Below the pieces are notes generated by a model that made no database searches, was not told the DNA's origin, and saw only the letters and a program-made list of their open reading frames with translations. Below, in pieces: positions 8,257 to 16,096 of a DNA stretch of 64,000 nucleotides (the first letter of the stretch is position 1; each line of letters starts with the position of its first letter). Origin of the DNA: Coriobacteriia bacterium (GTDB lineage: Bacteria > Actinomycetota > Coriobacteriia > Anaerosomatales > Anaerosomataceae); NCBI GenBank assembly GCA_030651765.1, contig JAUSBY010000003.1, positions 186,001-250,000 on the forward strand, written 5' to 3'. Position numbers and translations under genes: made by a program.

Positions 8257-9197
8257 GACCGCACATGCGTGTTGCGCCCGAGGTCGCCGAGTCCCTCGAG
8301 GCCGGCCGGCCGGTTGTCGCGTTCGAGTCCACGATCATCTCGCACGGTTTCCCGTATCCCGCCAACGTCGAGTGCGCGGTGGAGTGCGAGCGCATCGCGC
8401 GCGAGGAGGGCGTGGTCCCGGCGACGGTCGCGGTCATCGGTGGCGAGCTGGCCGTCGGCATCACGCGCGACGAGATCGAGATGCTCGGCACGGCGGGCGA
8501 CACGCCCAAAGCGTCACGCCGGGACCTGCCGGTGCTCGTGGCGCGCGGCTCCAACGGCGCCACCACGGTCGCAGGCACGATGGCGGTCGCGGCGATGGCG
8601 GGCATCAGCGTGTTCGCGACCGGCGGGATCGGCGGCGTGCACCGCGGCGCGGAGCGCTCATTCGACGTCTCGGCCGACCTCGAGGAGCTGGCGCGCACGA
8701 GCGTGGCGGTCGTCTCGGCGGGAGCCAAATCGGTGCTCGATATCGGCCTGACGCTCGAGTACCTCGAGACCCGCGGTGTGCCCGTCCTCGGCTTCCAGAC
8801 CGATGCGTTCCCCGCTTTTTACACCCGTGACAGTGGCTTCGGTGTCGACGCCCGATTCGAGACGCCCGCCGAGGTGGCCGAGGTGCTTGCGGCCAAGTGG
8901 GAGACCGGGCTTGCGGGCGGTGTGGTCGTGGCCAACCCGATCGATGCGGAACACGCACTCGACCCCGCCGAGATCGAGCGCATCATCGAGCACGCGGTCG
9001 CTGACGCCCGCGAGCGCGGTGTCCGCGGCAAGGCGATCACACCGTTCCTCCTCGCTCGCATCCACGAACTCACCGGCGGGGCGAGCGAGGCCGCCAACAA
9101 GGCCCTCGTATGGTCGAACGCGCAACTCGGCGCTCGAATCGCCGTGGCGCTGTCCCACCGAGGCCATATCGGACACATCGAGGGGTGGCGCGCATGA
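8253..9197 (+). CDS. psuG: Pseudouridine-5'-phosphate glycosidase
   Basis: A 314-residue enzyme that reversibly cleaves the C-C glycosidic bond of pseudouridine 5'-phosphate to uracil and ribose 5-phosphate. Family signatures are VAFESTIISHGFPYP near the N-terminus, RDLPVLVARGSNGATTVAGTM with the catalytic Lys/Asp region around it, and ATGGIGGVHRGAE. Length matches the trimeric, Mn-dependent family. The ATG at 8253 is fixed by the 4-nt overlap with psuK; the stop overlaps the LOG gene by 4 nt. This is a confident catabolic pseudouridine pair. Confidence 0.95.
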   Translation: MRPHMRVAPEVAESLEAGRPVVAFESTIISHGFPYPANVECAVECERIAREEGVVPATVAVIGGELAVGITRDEIEMLGTAGDTPKASRRDLPVLVARGSNGATTVAGTMAVAAMAGISVFATGGIGGVHRGAERSFDVSADLEELARTSVAVVSAGAKSVLDIGLTLEYLETRGVPVLGFQTDAFPAFYTRDSGFGVDARFETPAEVAEVLAAKWETGLAGGVVVANPIDAEHALDPAEIERIIEHAVADARERGVRGKAITPFLLARIHELTGGASEAANKALVWSNAQLGARIAVALSHRGHIGHIEGWRA

Positions 9198-9925
9198 CCG
9201 ACAGACCCGACGGCCGACGCGCGTATGACGAGTCGCTGCTCGAGATGGCGAACGGCGCCGAGGCCGACTTCCTGGCGAGCAAGGACGATCGCCACGAGAA
9301 CGTCGAGGGCGCGGTGCGGATCTTCCTCGAGTTCCTGCGCGGCTTCGAGTTCCTGAAGATCGACCGGCCCTGCGTGACGGTGTTCGGCTCGGCGCGCTTC
9401 CGCGAAGGTCACCCGCACTACGAGCAGGCGCGCGAGATGGGCCGGGCGCTTGCCGAGGCGGGCTTCTGCGTCATGACCGGCGGTGGCCCCGGCATCATGG
9501 AGGCCGCCAACCGCGGGTGCCGGGAGGCCGGTGGCCTGTCGCTCGGCGTGAACATCCACCTGCCGAACGAGCAGCAGCCCAACGAGTACGTGGACGGTTT
9601 CATCGAGTTCGAGCACTTCTTCGTGCGCAAGGTGATGCTCGTAAAGTACTCGTGCGCATTCGTGGTGTGCCCCGGAGGGTTCGGCACGCTCGACGAGGTC
9701 TTCGAGACGCTCACCCTCATTCAGACAGGCAAGATCGACGGCTTCCCGGTCATCACGCTCGGCAGCGCGTTCTGGGCGCCCATGTTCGACTTCTTCGAGA
9801 AACGTATGGTGGCCGAGGGTACGATCACTCCCGGTGACCTCGATCTCATCCATATCACCGACTCGGTGGACGACGCGGTGGCACACATCAAGCGACATCC
9901 CCACGGTTGTCGGCTGGCACCGTGA
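9194..9925 (+). CDS. LOG-family (TIGR00730) nucleotide phosphoribohydrolase
   Basis: A 243-residue Rossmann-fold protein. The two LOG signatures are present: GGGPGIMEAANRG and PGGFGTLDEVFE, which form the nucleotide-binding and catalytic site (Arg and Glu). LOG proteins split nucleoside 5'-monophosphates into base and ribose 5-phosphate. Being coupled by ATGA to psuG, which releases the same ribose 5-phosphate, it fits a nucleotide-salvage operon rather than cytokinin synthesis. Its natural substrate here is not known. A long-looped inverted repeat lies directly after the gene. Confidence 0.88.
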   Translation: MTDRPDGRRAYDESLLEMANGAEADFLASKDDRHENVEGAVRIFLEFLRGFEFLKIDRPCVTVFGSARFREGHPHYEQAREMGRALAEAGFCVMTGGGPGIMEAANRGCREAGGLSLGVNIHLPNEQQPNEYVDGFIEFEHFFVRKVMLVKYSCAFVVCPGGFGTLDEVFETLTLIQTGKIDGFPVITLGSAFWAPMFDFFEKRMVAEGTITPGDLDLIHITDSVDDAVAHIKRHPHGCRLAP

Positions 9926-9933
9926 CGGTTGCA

Positions 9934-9988
9934 TCCGGCGCGTGAGGCGTTCGCACGGACCGCCGGCGATCGCTCGTGATGCGCCGGA
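9934..9988. terminator. Possible bidirectional terminator between convergent genes
   Basis: TCCGGCGC at 9934-9941 is exactly complementary to GCGCCGGA at 9981-9988, with a 39-nt imperfectly structured loop. It lies between the LOG stop and the stop of the minus-strand flavoprotein. No T-run is present. Confidence 0.3.
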
Positions 9989-10924
9989 CTACTGTCGCTT
10001 GAGGTCGCGCGCAGCCGCGATGGCCGCCCGGGCACCCTCGCCAGCCGCGATGATGATCTGCTTGCCGAGCCCGTCGGTCACGTCGCCCGCCGCGTAGATC
10101 CCCGGGGTGCTCGTGGCGCAGCGTCGGTCCACGATGATCTCGCCCCGGTCGCTCATCTCGACGAGTCCGCCGGTGAACTCGGAGACCGGGATCGACCCGG
10201 TCTCGATGAAGACACCCGAGACCGCCAGTGTCTCCTCGGCGCCGGTGGCGGCGTCGCGCACGGTGAGCCCCGTGACGCGGGTCTCACCCTCGATCGCGGT
10301 GACCGTGCGTCCGTGCACTATCGTGATCGCGTCGGATTCCGTCACGCGCTTCAGGAGCGCGTCATTCGCCTTGACCGGACCGGTCGCCACCACCGTGACG
10401 GCGGCATCGAGCCCGGCAAGCACAAGGGCCGCGTCGAGTGCCGACTCGGTGGAGCCCACGACCGCCACGGGCTGCCCCCGGAAGAACGCGGCGTCGCATG
10501 TCGCGCAGTAGGAGACGCCCCGGCCGATGAGCTCGGTTTCGCCCGGTACGGCGAGCCGGTTGGGCGCCCGTCCGGTGGCGATGATCACTGCGCGAGCGTG
10601 CAGGCTGGTGCCTTCGCGGGTGAAGACGTCGAACCCGCCGCCGTCGGCCGGCACGATGGCGTTGGCGAGCTGCCCTTCGAGACAGGTGAGTTCGAACTGC
10701 GAGATGTGCTCGCGAAAGCTCCTGACGAGCTCCGGCCCGCTCACAAGCTGCCAGCCGAGGTAGTTCTCGATCTCGCCGGCCCAGGCAGCCTGGCCGCCGA
10801 TCTCGCCGGCGACGATCGCGGTCGCGAGCCCCTGCCGCGTCGTGTACATGCCAGCCGTCAGCCCGGCCGGGCCGGCGCCGATCACGATGATGTCGTAACG
10901 CGCCGCCGTCGCGTCGGTCTGCAT
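9989..10924 (-). CDS. Thioredoxin-reductase-like flavoprotein lacking NADPH motifs
   Basis: A 311-residue two-domain flavoprotein. The FAD motif GAGPAG is at residues 16-21, the redox dithiol CATC is Cys140/Cys143, and the C-terminal FAD motif AGDVTDGLGKQ is present. In classical TrxB the second nucleotide-binding site has GGGxxA and HRRxxxR; here the first reads VVGSTES (155-161) and the second is replaced by VATGPVKAND. That suggests another electron donor such as ferredoxin or another flavin source, as known for ferredoxin-dependent flavin thioredoxin reductases of clostridia. The start is set by GAGGGAGG before the ATG at 10924; a longer frame upstream is unlikely. Confidence 0.85.
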   Translation of the reverse strand: MQTDATAARYDIIVIGAGPAGLTAGMYTTRQGLATAIVAGEIGGQAAWAGEIENYLGWQLVSGPELVRSFREHISQFELTCLEGQLANAIVPADGGGFDVFTREGTSLHARAVIIATGRAPNRLAVPGETELIGRGVSYCATCDAAFFRGQPVAVVGSTESALDAALVLAGLDAAVTVVATGPVKANDALLKRVTESDAITIVHGRTVTAIEGETRVTGLTVRDAATGAEETLAVSGVFIETGSIPVSEFTGGLVEMSDRGEIIVDRRCATSTPGIYAAGDVTDGLGKQIIIAAGEGARAAIAAARDLKRQ

Positions 10925-11011
10925 CGGCGTTCCTCCCTCGCTGTGGTGCCGTCGGCAGGTTTCGCTCGTGGAAGCATCGTACACCTGGTGCGTGGGATGG
11001 CCGCAGGGCGG

Positions 11012-11548
11012 TCAGCGACGGGCGCGTACCAGCACGAGGCGTCCCGCGAGTACGGCGGCGCCGAGCGCGACCAGGGCGAGCGCGATGAGGCGGCCGCGGT
11101 CGAGCGTCTCGGGAGTCTCGGCCCCGGGCCGAACGATGCGGATCGCGTGCGCGTGGACGTCCATGTCGCCGCCGTGCTGCGAGCACGCCGCATTGAACAC
11201 GCCGGTGACCTCGATGAGATCGCCCTGGTGGCGGTGATCGCCGAAGACCCGCACGACCTCGGCGATCTCCGGCGGCGCGACTACGGCGTGTCCGGAGTTG
11301 TAGCCGACTGGAGCGGCCCCGCTTGCGATCGAGGCGTCCGCGTAGGCGTCGTCATTGACGTGCAGCCATGCTTCGGAACCGCGAACCATGCTCTCACCGA
11401 TCGCCTCGCCGGTGAAGGTGATCGTCTCGCCGTCCCACGCTTCCGGATGCTCGATGAGTTCTCCGCTCGCCACGGGCGCGGCGAGGGCGGCGGATGGCAC
11501 CGCGACCAGGATCGCGGTGAGATAGTGGATCAGCCATCTGTGTCTCAT
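11012..11548 (-). CDS. Membrane-anchored OB-fold-like exported protein of the trk locus
   Basis: A 178-residue protein with an N-terminal signal peptide (LIHYLTAILVAVPSAALA), an extracytoplasmic domain and a C-terminal hydrophobic helix (about 153-172) ending in a basic tail. The central part (GELIEHPEAWDGETITFTGEA, then VEVTG-like strands) looks like an OB-fold nucleic-acid/oligosaccharide type barrel, as in bacterial tRNA-binding-like membrane proteins. It contains one Cys in CSQHGGDMDVHAH. The start overlaps the trkH stop by 4 nt, so it is made with the potassium transporter. The function is unknown. Confidence 0.6.
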   Translation of the reverse strand: MRHRWLIHYLTAILVAVPSAALAAPVASGELIEHPEAWDGETITFTGEAIGESMVRGSEAWLHVNDDAYADASIASGAAPVGYNSGHAVVAPPEIAEVVRVFGDHRHQGDLIEVTGVFNAACSQHGGDMDVHAHAIRIVRPGAETPETLDRGRLIALALVALGAAVLAGRLVLVRARR

Positions 11549-13050
11549 CGGCCCCTCACCACCGACCACATCCAGCCGAGGAGCGCCAGCACCGCCAGGA
11601 ACTCCATACGGCCCAGCCACATCGCGACGATGTAGACGGTCTTGAGACCCCATGGAATCGCCGGTGAGATGAGTCCGCAACTCAGCCCGGTGTTCGATGC
11701 GGCCGAGACGCCATCAAAGGCCGCCTCGATCAGCGGATAGCCGGCCAGGACGCCGGCGGTCGTCACGACGCTGTGCATGACGAAGAACGCGACGGTGATG
11801 AGCAGGGCCGATCGCACGGCAGTCTCACTCAGCAACCGATCCTTGATGTGATGGTAGTGACTGGCGATGACCGCGGTATCGGGTACGAGGAGTCGTCGGG
11901 CATCTTCGCGAAGCGCGCGGGCAATCAGTGACACTCTGATGCCCTTGATGCCGCCGGCGGTCGAGCACGACGAGCCGCCCAGGATCATGGTTCCGATGAT
12001 GGCCAGCATCGCGAGCGGACCCCACTGAGTCACGAGCGCTCTGGAGTAGACGGTGCCGAAGCCGGTGGTCGTGTGTCCCGAGACGAGCAGGTAGAAGCAC
12101 TTCCTGACGAACGACATCGCATCGGGGTAGATGCCGGCGCGGGCGAGGCCCACCGCGGCCAGCAGCACGAAGATCCCGAGTGTCACGATGAAACTGCGGG
12201 TCTCGACGTTGCGGCGCAGCTCGGCGCGATCGCCGGTCCACACAGCCCAGTGCACTGCGAAGTTGAGCGACCCCGCGACGAAGATGATGATGCACAGGAT
12301 CTCGAACACCACCGAGTGATACCAGAAGGTGTTGAACGACTGGGGCGCGAAACCTCCGGTGCTGAACGCGCCCATGAAGACCCATAGCCCGTGCAGCACG
12401 GCACGGACCGGCGTCTGCCCGAGCCACAGCGCAGCGGCGGTGAGCACCGCGGTGCCGACGGCGAGCCATCCGAGACTGATGAGCCAGATGACGCGGGCCG
12501 TCTGCACCACGTTGGGCAGAAGTCGGTCCTCCTTGCCCTCGCCACTGTACAGGTGGTAGATGCCGCCCGCAGTTCCCTTGAACAGGAACGTGAGCGCGAT
12601 GACCACGATCCCCTGGCCTCCGACGAACGTGAGGACGAACCGCCACATGTTGAGGCCATTAGAGATGTGGTCAAGGTCCTGGATGAGGAACAGTCCCGTG
12701 GTCGTGAGGCCGCTCATCACGTCGAAGACCGCGTCCAGGTAACTGCCCATCTGGCCGGAGAGTGAGAAGGGTAGAGCGCCGAGGAGTGTGGCCAGCACCC
12801 AGGAGAGCGACACGGTCACGAGTCCGTGCCGGCGCTTCAGCTCGTGCGTCGTGGCGCACGCCTGCTGCAGACCGAGGCCAACTACAAGGCACGCAGCCAG
12901 GCCGATGCCGAAGTCGACTGCGGTCCGCCACTCGGCGAACACGATGGAGGTCACAAGCGGCAGTATCATGAGCAGGCCGAAGCCAGTGACGATCTTGCCA
13001 GTGTGCATGCCGACGACGCGGTGGTCGGCGGCGCTCGGTCGCAGCATCAT
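11545..13050 (-). CDS. trkH: Potassium transporter membrane subunit TrkH/KtrB
   Basis: A 501-residue polytopic K+ transporter built from four M1-P-M2 repeats. Each repeat has a pore loop with a filter Gly; examples visible are SGLTTTG, FSTGGFAP, GHTTTGFGT and AASNTGLSCG. Cytoplasmic gating needs a TrkA/KtrA-type RCK protein, and a TrkA-N gene lies just upstream. The first of two adjacent ATGs (13050) overlaps the stop of the 54-residue membrane protein by 4 nt. The C-terminus overlaps the next gene by 4 nt. TrkH versus KtrB cannot be decided firmly; the symbol is tentative. Confidence 0.92.
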   Translation of the reverse strand: MMLRPSAADHRVVGMHTGKIVTGFGLLMILPLVTSIVFAEWRTAVDFGIGLAACLVVGLGLQQACATTHELKRRHGLVTVSLSWVLATLLGALPFSLSGQMGSYLDAVFDVMSGLTTTGLFLIQDLDHISNGLNMWRFVLTFVGGQGIVVIALTFLFKGTAGGIYHLYSGEGKEDRLLPNVVQTARVIWLISLGWLAVGTAVLTAAALWLGQTPVRAVLHGLWVFMGAFSTGGFAPQSFNTFWYHSVVFEILCIIIFVAGSLNFAVHWAVWTGDRAELRRNVETRSFIVTLGIFVLLAAVGLARAGIYPDAMSFVRKCFYLLVSGHTTTGFGTVYSRALVTQWGPLAMLAIIGTMILGGSSCSTAGGIKGIRVSLIARALREDARRLLVPDTAVIASHYHHIKDRLLSETAVRSALLITVAFFVMHSVVTTAGVLAGYPLIEAAFDGVSAASNTGLSCGLISPAIPWGLKTVYIVAMWLGRMEFLAVLALLGWMWSVVRGR

Positions 13051-13211
13051 CCGCCTGCCAGGAAGACGATCACCATCAGTGCGCCACAGAACGCTGCCAG
13101 TGCGAGGGCGAATACGCCCTCGGCCAGCATCCCGCGCAACGACCTGACGCAGGCAGCCGCGACCCGGCGCGAATCGGGCGCACGACGACGTACGCGGGTG
13201 CGAGGAGTCAT
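13047..13211 (-). CDS. 54-residue single-pass membrane protein between trkA-N and trkH
   Basis: A short gene encoding an Arg-rich cytoplasmic N-terminus (about residues 1-28) followed by one strong hydrophobic helix (about 32-52) that ends at the C-terminus with Gly-Gly. The ATG overlaps the stop of the TrkA-N gene by 4 nt, and its stop overlaps the trkH start by 4 nt. This tight coupling on both sides supports a real gene. No family is recognised. By analogy, small subunits such as KdpF stabilise potassium transporters; a similar role here is inference. Confidence 0.62.
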   Translation of the reverse strand: MTPRTRVRRRAPDSRRVAAACVRSLRGMLAEGVFALALAAFCGALMVIVFLAGG

Positions 13212-13630
13212 CGAGCGCCTGACCCGACACGACCGTCCACTGCCGAGAGCAGCCCGGCGGCCATGACCTCGCTGCATGAGACGTACGGGATCCCGAGCGT
13301 CTCGAAGGTGTACGCATTGCGCCGCTGCCCGACGAGTCCGGTCACCGTGCGGACGCCGAACACCTCCCGCGCCAGCAGGCACGCCGTGAGGTTCGTCGCG
13401 TCATCATCGGTCGCTGCTACCAGACAATCGGCCTCGGAGGCTCTCGCTCGCCTCAGCACCTCGACATCCCGGGCGTCTCCTGCGAACACCAGGATCTCCG
13501 GGAACGCGAGTGCGAACTCCTCCGCCTCGAGCGTGTGCGCGGTGATGAGCTCGATCTCGTGGCCGCGGGCCTCGACGGCTTCGATGAGGTGGGCGGCCAG
13601 GTCGCCGCTGCCCACAACGATGGTGGTCAT
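13208..13630 (-). CDS. TrkA-N (RCK N-terminal) potassium gating protein
   Basis: A 140-residue Rossmann-fold protein starting MTTIVVGSGDLAAHLI, the NAD(H)/ATP-binding glycine motif of RCK-N domains. It continues with the DARDVEVLRRA and DCLVAATDDDATNL segments typical of TrkA/KtrA. The RCK-C domain is absent, so it is about a third the length of TrkA and shorter than KtrA. GAGGAGG precedes the ATG. It is the first of four overlapping genes ending in trkH and the membrane-anchored protein, and presumably gates that TrkH. Confidence 0.85.
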   Translation of the reverse strand: MTTIVVGSGDLAAHLIEAVEARGHEIELITAHTLEAEEFALAFPEILVFAGDARDVEVLRRARASEADCLVAATDDDATNLTACLLAREVFGVRTVTGLVGQRRNAYTFETLGIPYVSCSEVMAAGLLSAVDGRVGSGAR

Positions 13631-13744
13631 GCCGGGCCTCCTCTCGGGTGCGTTCGGCAGGCACGGCGATGAGTCTACGTTCGGGCGCGTTCAGAAGACG
13701 TAAACACCGAGGCGCGCGGCATAAAAGTCCCGCAAAGATGCGGA

Positions 13745-14440
13745 TCAGCGGGAATCGAAGCGCAGTCCGACACCCGGCTCGGTAAGGATGTGGCGTGGCA
13801 CGGCGGGGTGACGCTCGATCTTCTTGCGGAGGTTGCTCACGTGCACCCTGATGGTGCGGACGTCAACTAGGTACTCCGGCCCCCAGACGGCATCGCTGAT
13901 CTGAGACCAAGTCACCAGACGGTCGGCGTTCTGGACGAGGACCGACAGGATGCTGAACTCGATGGGCGTGAGCAGCACGTCCTCGCCGTCTCGCGTTACC
14001 CGCCGGGCAGCGATGTCGATGGTCAACCCATCGATCGACATCACCGGCACCGCCGCGACTTCGCCGGTGGCGCGCCGGAGCAGCGCGCGGACCCGCGCGA
14101 CGAGTTCACCTGCCGAGAAGGGCTTGGTCAGGTAGTCGTCGGCTCCGGTCTCAAGCGCCGCGATCTTGTCGGTCTCCTCGGATCGCACTGACAGCACCAG
14201 GATCGGGACGCGGAGCCACGTTCGCAGCTGCTCGCAGAGCGCCACGCCGTCGATGTCGGGCAGCGAGAGGTCCAGGATGATCAGATGCGGGGTGCGGGCG
14301 GTCAGCGCCTCGACAGCCTCCGCTCCACTCGCCGCACAGTCGACCGCGTAGCCGCGGGCCTCGAGGATCGTCGTGAGCGCCCGGCGGATCTGGGACTCGT
14401 CGTCGATGACGAGCACACGCTCGGTCGTCTTCGCCTTCAT
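13745..14440 (-). CDS. kdpE: OmpR/KdpE-type response regulator
   Basis: A 231-residue regulator: receiver domain (residues 8-120) with phospho-acceptor Asp57 in LIILDLSLPD, conserved Lys in LTKPF, and a C-terminal winged helix (about 133-230) ending RHILTEPGVGLRF, close to the KdpE tail. The ATG overlaps the sensor-kinase stop by 4 nt. The pair lies 114 bp upstream of the TrkA-N/TrkH operon on the same strand. KdpE normally drives kdpFABC; here no kdp pump is present, so the likely target is the Trk locus. Confidence 0.88.
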   Translation of the reverse strand: MKAKTTERVLVIDDESQIRRALTTILEARGYAVDCAASGAEAVEALTARTPHLIILDLSLPDIDGVALCEQLRTWLRVPILVLSVRSEETDKIAALETGADDYLTKPFSAGELVARVRALLRRATGEVAAVPVMSIDGLTIDIAARRVTRDGEDVLLTPIEFSILSVLVQNADRLVTWSQISDAVWGPEYLVDVRTIRVHVSNLRKKIERHPAVPRHILTEPGVGLRFDSR

Positions 14441-15981
14441 GCGTCCTCCACTTCGCGGGGGAGCCGTAGCAGGATTCGCGTCCCGTGTGGCAGGCGCCCC
14501 TCGATGGCGATCTCACCGCCGTTCGCCCAGATGATCTCCCGTGCGATCGAGAGCCCGAGACCGGTGCTCGAGCCCAGCGCTCGTCCGGAGGTGCCACGGT
14601 AGAACTTGTCGAAGACGAGGTCCTTCTCGCTTTCGGGAATGCCCGGACCCGAGTCGTCGACCCACAGCAGCATGTCGCGCTCCCCCGCGGCGGCGCCTAC
14701 CGTCACGGTACCATCGCTGTACTCCATCGCGTTGCCGACGACGTGGTGCAGCGCCCGCGAGAGCTGGACGAAGTCGAGGTGGAGCATCGGCAGTCCTTCG
14801 GGGACTGCGAATGTCACACGTTCCCGGGAAGACCGGGGGAGTCTGGTGACAACGGCGCCCACCAGCTCGCCGACCTCGAACTCCGTCGGACGTGGCTGCC
14901 ATGCCTGGGCCTCCAGACGGGATACGTCGAGAAGATCTGCGATGGCGTCATCGAGGCGGTGCAGGTCCTCCTCCACGTCCCCCAGCTTGCTCCTGACATC
15001 GTCAGGCTCCCGGTGGACGTCCGTTTCAAGCAGGTCGGTGACGGCAGCCGTGATCGAGGCGAGCGGTGTCTTGAGTTCGTGCGAGACGGATGAGACCACC
15101 GCTGAGCGCAGGCGCTCGGCCTCGCGCTCAGCCGCCGCCTGCATCGCCACCGCGTTCAGCCTGCGACTCTGGAGGAACGCGGCCAGCAGGTGGGCGAGCG
15201 CCGTGACGAAGGAGGCCCTCGCGTCATCGGGCGGTGCGTCCAGGGTGACCTCAAGCAGTCCCTCGACGCTCTCGGCAGAGACCAGCGGGAGCAGCAGCCG
15301 GTGTGAAGGCGGCGTACCGTCGGCATCTTGCCGCTCGATGCGCATCGGCGGGTCACCGTGCACGGTGACGTCCTCCGCGGCAAGCACCCACAGGCTGGCG
15401 ATGTCGTCCGGGGGCGACACGGTCTCGCGCTCGTGCCGGGTGACCGGCACCAGCGCGAGCGTGCTCTCGTCCGGAATCCACAGCTCGACTGACGAGGCTC
15501 CGACGACCAGGGTCAGCTCCTCGGCGGCTGCCGAGGCGAGTCCCTCGGTCGATGTCTCGGAGACGAGCGAGGTGCTCAGCCGATTGAGCGCCGCAGCATG
15601 CCGCTCCTCGCGCTGCGCGACCGCTTCGCGATCCCGCAGGCGGCCGGTCTGAAGGCCGACAGCGACACTCACCACGAGGTAGACGCCGAGGTGGACGACG
15701 TCGCCGCGCTCGGCGACCAGCAGCGTGTGGAACGGCGGGATGAAGAAGAAGTTCCACGCGAAGAAGGAGAGAACCGCGGAGAGCACGGCGGGCCCGACGC
15801 CTGCCGTGCCGGCGACGAAGCCGAGCACGAGGAGGTAGAGCCACCCCCACTGCTCGCGTCCGAGCGACTCCCGGAAGGGCACGAACATCGTCGTGGCGAG
15901 CACGACGGACCCCACCGCGGTGAGGTAGCCATGTCGCCTGATCTTGTCCCGAACCGCGTTCGGTGCTGCGGGCATGTCCAT
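14437..15981 (-). CDS. KdpD-like sensor histidine kinase without the N-terminal KdpD domain
   Basis: A 514-residue kinase. Residues about 18-112 are the hydrophobic DUF4118 sensor segment (FFAWNFFFIPPFHTL is the typical KdpD stretch). A GAF-like domain follows (about 130-270), then a HisKA domain with His301 in SVSHELKTPLAS and a HATPase domain (DDSGPGIP, STGLGLSIA). KdpD proteins usually begin with a cytoplasmic KdpD plus USP domain of about 370 residues; this one lacks it, so its potassium sensing must rely on the remaining parts. AGGGAG precedes the ATG. It is coupled to the kdpE-like gene. Confidence 0.9.
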   Translation of the reverse strand: MDMPAAPNAVRDKIRRHGYLTAVGSVVLATTMFVPFRESLGREQWGWLYLLVLGFVAGTAGVGPAVLSAVLSFFAWNFFFIPPFHTLLVAERGDVVHLGVYLVVSVAVGLQTGRLRDREAVAQREERHAAALNRLSTSLVSETSTEGLASAAAEELTLVVGASSVELWIPDESTLALVPVTRHERETVSPPDDIASLWVLAAEDVTVHGDPPMRIERQDADGTPPSHRLLLPLVSAESVEGLLEVTLDAPPDDARASFVTALAHLLAAFLQSRRLNAVAMQAAAEREAERLRSAVVSSVSHELKTPLASITAAVTDLLETDVHREPDDVRSKLGDVEEDLHRLDDAIADLLDVSRLEAQAWQPRPTEFEVGELVGAVVTRLPRSSRERVTFAVPEGLPMLHLDFVQLSRALHHVVGNAMEYSDGTVTVGAAAGERDMLLWVDDSGPGIPESEKDLVFDKFYRGTSGRALGSSTGLGLSIAREIIWANGGEIAIEGRLPHGTRILLRLPREVEDA

Positions 15982-16096
15982 AACCGACTCCCTGGAGGGC
16001 CAGCGACCACGATAGCACCGTTCACGCGCAGCCGACTGCGAGAAGCCGTGCTGCTATAGTGCGCTCGTCTGCTGTCGCGCAGCGAGAGGACCCGTG

